NCBI RefSeq assembly: GCF_003696285.1
Contig: NZ_RFFL01000014.1
Span: 62,001 to 126,000, forward strand
DNA: 64,000 nt
Direction of reading: 5' to 3'
Source of the DNA: Stutzerimonas nitrititolerans
GTDB taxonomy: Bacteria > Pseudomonadota > Gammaproteobacteria > Pseudomonadales > Pseudomonadaceae
The position numbers were made by a program, and so were the translations under genes. Positions 1 to 8,685 of this stretch are shown here, piece by piece (positions within the stretch are counted from its first letter, which is position 1; the number at the start of each line of letters is the position of its first letter). Below the pieces are notes generated by a model. That model was not told the DNA's origin. It ran no database searches and saw nothing but the letters and a program-made list of their open reading frames with translations.

Positions 1-1269
1 AAGAATGCCGCCGCGCGCCAGCTCGCTGCGCACGGCCATGGCGCGCAGCTTGGACAGCAGCGCGGTGCGCGCCGGGTCGCTTCTGGGGTCGCCGAAACCT
101 ACCAGCGTCGCAGCGCTCATGCGCTTGCCGTTGGCGTTGAGGTAGGCGACGAGCCGGTCGATATCGCGCCGGGCCTTGTTGTCGAGGCGTGCGCTGCCCT
201 GGTCGAAGCGGAAGTTCACCGTGAGCCGCTGGGCTTCCCTGGCCAGTTGCTGATAGGTCGGCGGCATGTCGGCCTGGGCCGTCAGCTTTATCGCCCTGAT
301 GGACTGCGCCACATAGCCGGATCGCTCGACGATGGCCTGGCCGGCTGCGCCATGCACATAGGTGATGAACGCCTGCAACTGGGCGGACTGCTCGTCGGGA
401 CGGGCATAGAGAAATAGCCGGCGCGACAGCGGATAGTCCTCGGTGGCGATCGATGCGCTGGTGGGCGCCATGGGTTGCGAGTCGCCGTCGGCAATGGCCA
501 GTGGCTTGGCCGAACCCACCGAGGCGAGGCCGACGAAGCCGATGGCGCCGGGCACCTTGCTGACGTCCTGCGAGAGCTGGTCGTTGGATTCGTAGCGTCG
601 TGCACGCAAGGCGAGTGTCTTGTCCTGATTGCCGAGCACCAGTTCCTTGAAGGTGTCGTAGGTGCCCGAGCGATCATCGCGGGCAAACAGCTTGACGGCG
701 ATGTCGGCACCGCCCAGTTCACGCCAGTTGCTCACCTCGCCAGCGAACAGCTGTGCCACTTGGGCAACGGTCAGGGTGCTCAGCGGGTTGTCCGGATGGA
801 CGATGATCGCCAGACCATCGATGGCGATGACTTGCTCCGCCTCGGCACTGCGCAGGTCACCCAGCTCGGCCAGGGCATCCAGTTCACTCTGTTTGATGGG
901 CCGCGAGGCGGCTGCCAGGTCGGCGCTGGCATCTTTCAGACCGGCGAAGCCGGTGCCGGTACCATGCGCGGCCACCTCCGCGAATACCATCCGGCCATCG
1001 GCGGCGGTGGCGCTGATGCGCTGTTCGTTCTCCCGCCCAGCGGGGGCGATGCGGACGTCCCGCAGGCCCTGACTTTCGAAGAAACCGGCGATCAGCATGG
1101 GCGCAAGCTTGGCGCCGACCGTGTTCGAACCCTGGATGCTCAGCACGGGACGATCGGCGGCTGGGGCGGCGCCGATGGCCAGGCCGGGGAAGCTGTAGCA
1201 CACGAAACCCAGCAACAGCAGGGAAAACGCTCGACTCCAGACGTCGCGCTCTGAAACGGAAACTGCCAA
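1..1269 (-). CDS. PstS-like phosphate-binding protein fused to an OmpA-type domain (3' end outside window)
   Basis: The visible 423 codons begin with a hydrophobic signal segment (about residues 14-34), then a PstS-type periplasmic binding fold opening with SIQGSNTVG (44-52) and containing FARDDRSGTYDTF, the serine/threonine-rich anion-contact region. From about residue 345 there is an OmpA-like peptidoglycan-binding segment (NFRFDQGSARLDNKA, later LLSKLRAMAVRSEL). The protein therefore looks like a cell-wall-anchored phosphate or oxyanion binder rather than a plain ABC-transporter subunit. No ATG is available: the chosen start is TTG at 1269, preceded by GAGGGTCAGG, and the frame is closed by a stop about 40 bases upstream. 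The C-terminal end runs off the left edge. The family call is firm; ligand and start are inferred. Confidence 0.75.
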   Translation of the reverse strand, partial: MAVSVSERDVWSRAFSLLLLGFVCYSFPGLAIGAAPAADRPVLSIQGSNTVGAKLAPMLIAGFFESQGLRDVRIAPAGRENEQRISATAADGRMVFAEVAAHGTGTGFAGLKDASADLAAASRPIKQSELDALAELGDLRSAEAEQVIAIDGLAIIVHPDNPLSTLTVAQVAQLFAGEVSNWRELGGADIAVKLFARDDRSGTYDTFKELVLGNQDKTLALRARRYESNDQLSQDVSKVPGAIGFVGLASVGSAKPLAIADGDSQPMAPTSASIATEDYPLSRRLFLYARPDEQSAQLQAFITYVHGAAGQAIVERSGYVAQSIRAIKLTAQADMPPTYQQLAREAQRLTVNFRFDQGSARLDNKARRDIDRLVAYLNANGKRMSAATLVGFGDPRSDPARTALLSKLRAMAVRSELARGGIL

Positions 1270-1361
1270 TGCCTGACCCTCTCGACCGATGGAAGTCGCG
1301 AGACTAAGTCAGTTGCATGACCATCATGTGACAGGCGCTGCGTCCGTCTGGCCTGCGGGTT

Positions 1362-2174
1362 TCAGCACAGTGCCAGCCAGACCGGGCAGTGGTCGGATGG
1401 TTTTTCCATGCCGCGAATTTCGTAGTCCACGCCGCAATCGATGACGCGGTCATGCAAGGCCTGGGTGGTCAGGATCAGGTCGATGCGCAGCCCACGACGT
1501 GGTTCGTCCTCGAAGCCACGGCTGCGGTAGTCGAACCAGCTGAAACGGTCGGCGACTTCCGGGTTGAGCGTGCGGAAGCTGTCCTGCAAACCCCAGTTCT
1601 TGAGGCGGGCCAGCCATTCGCGCTCCTCGGGCAGGAAACTGCATTTGCCGGTGCGCAACCAGCGCTTGGCGTTCACCTCGCCGATGCCGATGTCGCAGTC
1701 CTCCGGGGAAATGTTGAAGTCGCCCATGACTGCCACTGCGTGGTCGGGGCTGAAGCGCTCTTCTAGCAGTGCCTGCAGGTCGGCATAGAACCTGGTCTTG
1801 GCCGGGAACTTGGTGGGATGCACACGGCTTTCCCCCTGGGGGAAATAGCCATTCATGACGGTCACCGGCTGGCCGTTGGCATCGGCGAAACGACCCCAGA
1901 TGAAACGCTTCTGCGATTCCTCGCCGTCGCCCGGAAAGCCCTTGTGAATCTCCAGCGGTGCCTGGCGCGACAGCAGCGCGACACCGTAATGGCCCTTCTG
2001 GCCGTGGTAATGCACGTGGTAACCGAGCGCCTCGATTTGCGCCTGGGGGAACTGCTCGTCGGCCACCTTGGTTTCCTGCAGGCCGATGACGTCGGGCCGA
2101 TGCTTGTCGATGATCGCAGCCAGTTGATGAGGTCTGGCACGCAACCCATTGATATTGAAAGAAACGAGTTTCAT
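1362..2174 (-). CDS. xthA: Exodeoxyribonuclease III
   Basis: This 270-residue protein has the length of E. coli ExoIII (268) and belongs to the exonuclease-endonuclease-phosphatase family used in base-excision repair as an AP endonuclease and 3'-phosphatase. Visible catalytic elements are N7 in [10 protein letters not shown]34 in GLQETK, the MGDFNI block near residue 150 and the terminal SDHCPVW with the catalytic histidine. The ATG at 2174 begins [12 protein letters not shown], the exact family N-terminus, and follows a GGAG site; the frame stays open upstream to 2246 but adds non-conserved residues. It lies upstream of the phosphate-binding gene on the same strand and is divergent from the acetyltransferase gene. 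Confidence 0.95.
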   Translation of the reverse strand: MKLVSFNINGLRARPHQLAAIIDKHRPDVIGLQETKVADEQFPQAQIEALGYHVHYHGQKGHYGVALLSRQAPLEIHKGFPGDGEESQKRFIWGRFADANGQPVTVMNGYFPQGESRVHPTKFPAKTRFYADLQALLEERFSPDHAVAVMGDFNISPEDCDIGIGEVNAKRWLRTGKCSFLPEEREWLARLKNWGLQDSFRTLNPEVADRFSWFDYRSRGFEDEPRRGLRIDLILTTQALHDRVIDCGVDYEIRGMEKPSDHCPVWLALC

Positions 2175-2322
2175 GGGCGATCTCCGGAAGAAGGGCGATT
2201 CTAAGGGCTGTAGTCCGGGAAGTGAAAGGCAGAAGCCGTGGGGCATGTGCTACGCAACGGCATATTGCCGATCTGGTGCTAAGGTCCAGATAGATCGAAA
2301 AACAACAATAAGAGAGCCTGCG

Positions 2323-2958
2323 ATGCCGATGCCCACCGAAATACGGATGCTGGACAGTGGCTACAACCGGGAAACCCGCTCCCTGCTGTACAACGCCTAC
2401 CGACACGAGCCGACCTTCGCCTATCTGTTCGAGGCCGACCGCCCCGGCTACGACCAGCGGGTGCGCGCGACGGTGCGGGAGCTGGTCAACCAGCATTTTC
2501 TTCAGGACCAGCCCGCACTGGGGCTGATGCAGGGCGACCGGCTGATCGGTGCCGCCCTGATCGCGCCACCGCAACGACGGCTGGATATCACCGAAAGCTG
2601 GGCCTGGCGGATGCGCATGCTGCTGACGGCGGGCTTTCGTTGCACCCGCCGTTATCTCGACTACCACCAGGCCATCCTCGGCTGTCTGCCGCCCGGGGCT
2701 TTCCACGTGCTGCCACTGATGGCCGTACATCCCCAGTTCCAGGGCCAGCAGTATGGCGAGCGGCTGCTCCAGGCGCTGCATGACTGGTGCGCCGAAGACC
2801 CGACCTCTGAAGGCTTGGTCATCGACACCGGCAATGCGCGCTATCGCAACTTCTACCAACGCCAGGGATACGAAGAGATCGGCCAGGTGGCCATCGGGCC
2901 GGTGGTCGAATATGTGTTCTTCCATCCGACGCCAAGGGCCGAACGGGCCGAGGGCTGA
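2323..2958 (+). CDS. GNAT-family N-acetyltransferase
   Basis: A 211-residue protein with the acetyl-CoA-binding motif A of GNAT enzymes: LPLMAVHPQFQGQQYGERLL near residues 130-150, which contains the Q/RxxGxG/A-type loop, followed by the VIDTGNARYRNFYQRQGYEE block typical of the fold's C-terminal half. The substrate cannot be deduced. The chosen start is the ATG at 2323 (MPMPTEIRM), with a weak purine-rich stretch AGAGAG before it; ATG 2329 is an alternative. The gene is divergent from xthA and precedes tamA in the same direction with about 175 bases between them, so it is probably its own unit. Confidence 0.8.
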   Translation: MPMPTEIRMLDSGYNRETRSLLYNAYRHEPTFAYLFEADRPGYDQRVRATVRELVNQHFLQDQPALGLMQGDRLIGAALIAPPQRRLDITESWAWRMRMLLTAGFRCTRRYLDYHQAILGCLPPGAFHVLPLMAVHPQFQGQQYGERLLQALHDWCAEDPTSEGLVIDTGNARYRNFYQRQGYEEIGQVAIGPVVEYVFFHPTPRAERAEG

Positions 2959-3135
2959 CGGCGAATTACCCCGGGTCGCGGCGGTCACAGGGGCTATGGA
3001 TGGTGCATTCACGTGCGCTGAAACATCCATCGCCCCAGTTACCGGACGGCCGCCGAAGTTATCCATGCCCCTGCTGAAACGACCGAGACAAAGGCTTTGC
3101 AGTGCCAGGTTCGCGCCATGCTAGCATTCGCCGCC

Positions 3136-4863
3136 ATGTGCATATCCAACCGTCGCGGCGTCGCTCTGGCCGGCCTTCTTCTCGTTTCTGCAACCGAACT
3201 GGCGGCGGCCGAGCTGGACGTTCGGATCGAGCCCGGCAACCGGACACTGCGCGAGAACATCGAGAACCATATCGGCGACCTCGGTGATCGTGACGAGCGT
3301 GAGTTGCTGCGCTACAGCCGCATCGCACGGGAGCAGGCACAGAAGGCGTTGCAGGCGCTGGGGTATTACAACGCGGCGATCGACAGCGAGGTGATCGCCG
3401 GCGAGCCGCCCCGGCTGAGTCTGCGCGTCAAGCCGGGGCCACCGGTGCGCTTGCGCACCGTCCGGGTGCGGGTGGAAGGACCGGCGGCTGAACTGAAGAG
3501 CTTCCAGAATCCGCAGGGGGCGCTGGAGCCGGGTACCACGCTCAATCATGGTCGTTACGAAGAGGTCAAGCAGCGTATCGCCAATCAGGCTTCGCGCTTC
3601 GGTTTCTTCGAAGGCCGTTTCACTCGCCAGCGTCTGGCGGTCGATCCCCGGGAAAATTTCGCAGACATCGAACTGGTGTTCGAGAGCGGGCCGCGTTACC
3701 ACCTCGGCGAGGTCAGCTTCGAGGGCGACGCGCCTTTCGATGCCGACCTGCTCGAACGCATGGTGCCCTTCGAACCGGGTACGCCTTATGACTCCGAATG
3801 GGTGGCCGAGCTGAGCCAGGCCTTGCAGTCGAGCGGTTATTTCGAGGGCGTACGGGTCGATGCCAACCCCGCCAACGCCAGCGAACAGCGCATCCCGGTC
3901 AGCGTCCTGCTCACCACGCGCGAGCCCCGCACCCTGGGCCTGGGGCTGGGCTTCTCCACCGACGTGGGGCCGCGCATACGGCTGGACTGGACCCGCCACT
4001 GGGTCAACCCGCAGGGGCACAGTTACGGTGCCGAGGCCGAGCTGTCCGCACCGCGGCAGAACGTCGGCCTCTGGTACGACGTGCCGCTCGATCCGCCGCT
4101 GACCGACAAGCTGCGCTATGCGGGCGGTTACCAGTACGAGGAGCTGGGCGACAACGACAGCCTGAGCCGGTTGCTGACGGTCGGGCCCGAGTGGCATCGC
4201 CGGCTGGGCAACGGCTGGAAACGGGTGTGGTCGTTGAAATGGCAGCACGAGGAATACCGCCTCGGCGATGATTCGGGCGTCAGCACGCTGTTGATGCCGG
4301 GCATCGCCTACAGCCTGCTGCGCAGCGACAACCGCATCGACCCCAACCGTGGCTATCGGCTGGAATTCGAGCTGGCGGGCGCAAAACAGGGCCTGATGTC
4401 CGATGCCGATCTGATCCACGCCAACGCGATGCTCAAGGGCCTAGGCACGCTTTTCGAACGCCACCGTTTTCTCGGCAGCGTGCAGCTGGGTGCCAACATC
4501 ACCGACGAATACACCCAAGTGCCGCCGTCGCTGCGCTATTTCGCCGGCGGCGACCAGAGCGTGCGCGGCTACGACTATCAGAGCCTGTCACCGACCAACT
4601 CCGACGGTGACCGTATCGGTGGGCGCTACCAGTTCGCCGTATCCGCCGAATACCAGTACTCGCTCACCGAGAAGTGGCGCGTGGCGACCTTCATGGATCA
4701 GGGTAACGCCTTCAATTCGGCGGACTTTCCCAGCCTCAAGAGCAGTGTGGGCGTGGGCGTGCGCTGGGTGTCGCCGGTGGGGCCGATCCGGCTCGACCTT
4801 GCTCACCCGCTGGATGGTGACGGTGGCGTGCGTCTGCATTTCTCCATGGGGCCCGAGCTTTGA
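3136..4863 (+). CDS. tamA: Translocation and assembly module outer-membrane protein TamA
   Basis: The 575-residue product (E. coli TamA is 577) carries a signal peptide (CISNRRGVALAGLLLVSAT, cleaved near AAA-E), three POTRA-like modules over roughly residues 25-265, and a BamA/Omp85-type beta-barrel with the conserved FAGGDQSVRGYDYQ element. TamA is the outer-membrane half of the TAM complex, which promotes insertion of some outer-membrane proteins and, with TamB, lipid transport across the periplasm. Start choice is uncertain: ATG 3136 gives the cleanest signal peptide and the family length, while ATG 3118 would add six residues. Its stop overlaps the tamB start, indicating translational coupling. 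Confidence 0.9.
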   Translation: MCISNRRGVALAGLLLVSATELAAAELDVRIEPGNRTLRENIENHIGDLGDRDERELLRYSRIAREQAQKALQALGYYNAAIDSEVIAGEPPRLSLRVKPGPPVRLRTVRVRVEGPAAELKSFQNPQGALEPGTTLNHGRYEEVKQRIANQASRFGFFEGRFTRQRLAVDPRENFADIELVFESGPRYHLGEVSFEGDAPFDADLLERMVPFEPGTPYDSEWVAELSQALQSSGYFEGVRVDANPANASEQRIPVSVLLTTREPRTLGLGLGFSTDVGPRIRLDWTRHWVNPQGHSYGAEAELSAPRQNVGLWYDVPLDPPLTDKLRYAGGYQYEELGDNDSLSRLLTVGPEWHRRLGNGWKRVWSLKWQHEEYRLGDDSGVSTLLMPGIAYSLLRSDNRIDPNRGYRLEFELAGAKQGLMSDADLIHANAMLKGLGTLFERHRFLGSVQLGANITDEYTQVPPSLRYFAGGDQSVRGYDYQSLSPTNSDGDRIGGRYQFAVSAEYQYSLTEKWRVATFMDQGNAFNSADFPSLKSSVGVGVRWVSPVGPIRLDLAHPLDGDGGVRLHFSMGPEL

Positions 4864-7800
4864 GACGGCCAGTGAAGATACTGGGCTGGAGCCTGTCTGC
4901 GCTGTTGGCATTGCTGCTCCTGATAGGCGGGGTTGTTGGCACATTGCTGGGTACGACCGGTGGCAGCCGCTGGTTGCTGGCACAAGCGCCCGGAGTGCAG
5001 GTCGATGGCTTCCAGGGGCGTCTCGGCGGCCGCTGGCAGGCCGAGCAGCTGCGCTGGAGCCAGGCGGACAACAGCGTGGTGGTGAAGCAGCCACGCTTGG
5101 ACTGGTCGGCCGCGTGCCTGTTGCGGATGACCTTGTGCATCGACGAGCTCGCCGCCGAAAGCATCGAACTGGTCTTCCCGCCGGGGACGGAAGAGGCGCC
5201 CAGCGAACCTTTCAGCCTGCCGGACCTCCAGCTTCCACTCGAGCTGCAGGTGCTACAGGTCGATCTCGGCCCGCTGCGCCTGAATGGCGAGGAGCTCCTG
5301 CAATCACTGCAACTGCGGGCCGATTGGCGCCGTGCCGGGCTGGACATCCGCGAGCTGCGTGCCAGCCGTGCCGACATGAAACTGTCGCTGGCCGGTCGGC
5401 TGCAGCCCAGCGGCGCCTGGCCCCTGAGCCTGCAAGGCGATGCCGCGCTGCAGATCGTCGACGAGCAGCCCTGGACGCTGCAATTCGACGTGCAGGGCGA
5501 TGTGCGCGAGCGCCTTGGGCTGAACGTCGATAGCGCCGGCTACCTGGACGGCAACCTGAGCGGCCAGTTGCAGCCCCTGGCCACCGGGTTGCCCGCGACG
5601 CTGAAACTGACCCTGGACGGCTTCAAGGCCAGCCCCGATCTGCCGGACAGTTTGCGTCTGGACGGCTTCGTGCTGACCGCCGAGGGCGAGCTCGACGAGG
5701 GTTATCGGCTGCTCGCCAGTGGCCGCCTGGCGGGCGAGGGCGGGGCGGTGGCCTTGCAGCTGGACGGGCTGGTCAACCAGGCGGGCGCGCGCGTGGACAG
5801 GGCCGAGCTGGTGGCCAACGAACGGCAGCGGGTCGGCCTCGCAGGGCATCTGGACTGGCGCGAGGCCCTGCAAGGCGAGGCGTCGCTGCAGTGGCAGGAT
5901 TTTCCCTGGTGGCGCCTGTATCCACAGCCGGAACCGCTGCCGGTGACATTGCGTACCCTGACGGCACAGCTGCAATACGATGCGGGCAACTACCTGGGCC
6001 ATTTCGATGCCGCCATGAGCGGGCCGGCGGGCGATTTCACGCTGAAAAGCCCGCTCAGTGGGGATCTGCAACGCGTGCACCTGCCACAGCTGGAATTACA
6101 GGCGGGACAAGGCGGGGCGGCGGGCAACCTGAGCGTCGGCTTCGCCGATGGCATCGACTGGCGCACCGCGCTGGCGTTGCGCGATGTCGATCCTTCCTAC
6201 TGGCTGGCGGAGCTGCCAGGCAAGTTGGGCGGGACGCTGGAGAGCCAGGGCGCTCTGCGCGGCGAGCAGCTCGAAGCCCATGTGGCACTGGCCATGGACG
6301 GGCGCCTGCGCGGGCAACCGGCTCGCCTGCAACTCCAGGCCAGCGGGCGCGAGGCGCGCTGGGAATTGCCCACGCTGGACCTGCAGCTGGGCGACAACCG
6401 CATCCAGGGCAGCGGCCAATGGACCGAAACGCTGCAGGGGCAATTGCGCCTCGAGCTGCCTCGGCTGGCGCAGCTGTGGCCTGAACTCGGTGGCCGCCTG
6501 AGCGGCGACCTGAGCATCGCCGGTACGCCGGCAGCGCCCCAGGGCCGGCTTGAGCTAGAGGGCCAGACGATCCGCTATCAGGACAATCACCTGCAGCGTC
6601 TGCAACTCGCCGCCAACCTTGCCGATGGCGAACGTGCACGCCTGCGCATGACTGTCGACGGCATTACATCGGGCGATACCGAACTGGGCCAGCTGCAGCT
6701 GAACGCCGACGGCACGCTCGATGCGCACCAGGCGGCGCTGCAGCTGCAAGGCGGGCCGCTCGATCTTTCCCTCGCGGCGGAAGGCGGCATGCGGGGCGGC
6801 GACTGGCGTGGCCGCCTGTTGCGCGCGGCGGTCGATGCCTACCAGCAGCAATGGGCGCTGCAGCAGCCGGTGGCGATCGAACGCCTGGCAAACGGACGGC
6901 TCGACCTGGCCGCGCACTGTTTCGCGTCCGGCCCGGCAACGCTGTGCGCACCGGCCCAGCGCCTGATGCCCGATACGCAGTTGCGCTATCGGTTGCGTGA
7001 TTTTCCGCTCGAATCGCTGGCGGCCAACCTGCCCGATACCCTGGCCTGGCAGGGTGAGCTCAACGCCGACCTGCAACTGGAGCTCCCGCAGGCGGGGCCG
7101 AATGGCGAGATTTCCGTGAACGCAGGCCCCGGAGTGCTGCGTTTTCGCGAAGAGGACATCTGGCACGACTTTCCCTACCAGACTCTGGCTCTGAACAGTC
7201 GTCTAAGGCCCGAGCGGATCGACAGCCGGGTGCATTTCGTTGGCGGTGACCTGGGCGAGCTGGACGTGCAGCTGCGCATCGACCCGCAGGGCGAGATCAA
7301 GCCCATCGATGGCGAGTTCAGCCTGCGTGACCTGGATATTTCCGTCGCCCGGCCCTTCGTGCCGCAGGTGGACCGGCTGCAAGGTCAGCTCAACGGTGCC
7401 GGGCGACTGTCGGGAACGCTGCAAAGCCCGCAGTTGAACGGCGATCTGCGTTTGAGCGAGGCGGAGATTTCCGGCAGTGAGCTGCCCGTCAGCTTCGAAG
7501 GGTTGCAGGTCGACATCGGTATCGAAGGGCAGCAACTGCGCGTCGACGGTAACTGGCGCAGCGGCGAACAGGGCCAGGGTCGCCTGAACGGCACTCTGGA
7601 CTGGCAGCAGGCGCTCGACCTGGATCTGCACCTCGCTGGCACGCGGCTGCCGGTAGTGGTCGAGCCTTACGCCGAGCTGGAAGTCGAACCGGACCTGCAT
7701 CTGGTGCTGGCCGATGAGCGGCTGGCGGTGAGCGGGCGAATCAAAGTCCCGCGCGGGGACATCACCGTCCGCGAGCTGCCGCCGTCCACGGTGAAGGTGT

Positions 7801-8549
7801 CCGAGGACACCGTCATCGTCGGCGAAGAGGCGGAGCAAGCGGATACGGCCCTGGCGATCGGCATGGATATCGACGTCGAAGTCGGCGAGGATCGCCTGCG
7901 TTTTTCCGGCTTCGGTCTGACCGCCGACCTGGCCGGCTACCTGCACATCGGCGACAACCTCGATGCCCGCGGCGAACTCAAGCTGAACAACGGCCGCTAT
8001 CGTGCCTACGGTCAGCGACTGACCATCCGCCGCGCGCAGCTGCTGTTCACCGGCGTGCTGACACAGCCGTTCCTGGATATCGAAGCCATTCGGCGGATTC
8101 CCGAGGATGACGTGGTCGCCGGCCTGCGCATCACCGGCAGCGCCGAACAACCGCGTATCCAGGTGTTCGCCGAGCCGGCGATGAGCCAGGAACAGGCGCT
8201 TTCCTATCTGGTGCTGGGGCGGGCGCTGGGGGCGGACAGCGGCGACAGCAACCTGCTGGCCAATGCCGCGCTCAGCCTCGGCCTGGCCGGCAGCGCCTCC
8301 TTCACCGGCGATCTGGCGAACCGGCTGGGCATCGACGACTTCCAGCTGGACACCGAAGGCAGCGGGGCCAATACCAGCGTCGTCGCCAGCGGGCGCCTGA
8401 CCGAGCGGCTGACGCTTCGCTACGGCGTGGGCGTGTTCGAGCCTGCCAATACCGTCGCGTTGCGCTATCGACTGACCCGGCGAATCTTCCTCGAGGCTGC
8501 CAGCGGCCTGGCCAGTTCGCTGGATCTGTTCTACCGACGCAACTTCTGA
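4860..8549 (+). CDS. tamB: Translocation and assembly module inner-membrane protein TamB (AsmA-like)
   Basis: A 1229-residue protein with one N-terminal membrane anchor (ILGWSLSALLALLLLIGGVV) followed by a very long repetitive beta-rich periplasmic region of the AsmA-like/VPS13-like type and a C-terminal DUF490 region (about 890-1229) ending in phenylalanine (FYRRNF). TamB spans the periplasm and docks on TamA. The start is TTG 4860 in a TTGA overlap with the tamA stop; GTG 4872 is an alternative. The length is close to the family norm (E. coli 1259). Tandem arrangement after tamA is the usual one. Confidence 0.92.
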   Translation: MRRPVKILGWSLSALLALLLLIGGVVGTLLGTTGGSRWLLAQAPGVQVDGFQGRLGGRWQAEQLRWSQADNSVVVKQPRLDWSAACLLRMTLCIDELAAESIELVFPPGTEEAPSEPFSLPDLQLPLELQVLQVDLGPLRLNGEELLQSLQLRADWRRAGLDIRELRASRADMKLSLAGRLQPSGAWPLSLQGDAALQIVDEQPWTLQFDVQGDVRERLGLNVDSAGYLDGNLSGQLQPLATGLPATLKLTLDGFKASPDLPDSLRLDGFVLTAEGELDEGYRLLASGRLAGEGGAVALQLDGLVNQAGARVDRAELVANERQRVGLAGHLDWREALQGEASLQWQDFPWWRLYPQPEPLPVTLRTLTAQLQYDAGNYLGHFDAAMSGPAGDFTLKSPLSGDLQRVHLPQLELQAGQGGAAGNLSVGFADGIDWRTALALRDVDPSYWLAELPGKLGGTLESQGALRGEQLEAHVALAMDGRLRGQPARLQLQASGREARWELPTLDLQLGDNRIQGSGQWTETLQGQLRLELPRLAQLWPELGGRLSGDLSIAGTPAAPQGRLELEGQTIRYQDNHLQRLQLAANLADGERARLRMTVDGITSGDTELGQLQLNADGTLDAHQAALQLQGGPLDLSLAAEGGMRGGDWRGRLLRAAVDAYQQQWALQQPVAIERLANGRLDLAAHCFASGPATLCAPAQRLMPDTQLRYRLRDFPLESLAANLPDTLAWQGELNADLQLELPQAGPNGEISVNAGPGVLRFREEDIWHDFPYQTLALNSRLRPERIDSRVHFVGGDLGELDVQLRIDPQGEIKPIDGEFSLRDLDISVARPFVPQVDRLQGQLNGAGRLSGTLQSPQLNGDLRLSEAEISGSELPVSFEGLQVDIGIEGQQLRVDGNWRSGEQGQGRLNGTLDWQQALDLDLHLAGTRLPVVVEPYAELEVEPDLHLVLADERLAVSGRIKVPRGDITVRELPPSTVKVSEDTVIVGEEAEQADTALAIGMDIDVEVGEDRLRFSGFGLTADLAGYLHIGDNLDARGELKLNNGRYRAYGQRLTIRRAQLLFTGVLTQPFLDIEAIRRIPEDDVVAGLRITGSAEQPRIQVFAEPAMSQEQALSYLVLGRALGADSGDSNLLANAALSLGLAGSASFTGDLANRLGIDDFQLDTEGSGANTSVVASGRLTERLTLRYGVGVFEPANTVALRYRLTRRIFLEAASGLASSLDLFYRRNF

Positions 8550-8685
8550 GGAGGTGGTTGGCTGGGCCCTGGTCCTGTCTAGCGCGGGAGTTGTGGCAGG
8601 AATTTTCGTTCCCTCGACCTTCAGCTTTGCCGGCCCTCGCCGATAAGAGTTGACCAGTTGGTCACGGTTCGGTCTGGAGTAGCGA

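Noticed and set aside
1450-3066. A 538-codon minus-strand frame across xthA and the acetyltransferase gene
   Set aside because: It covers real genes on both strands and shows no family feature.
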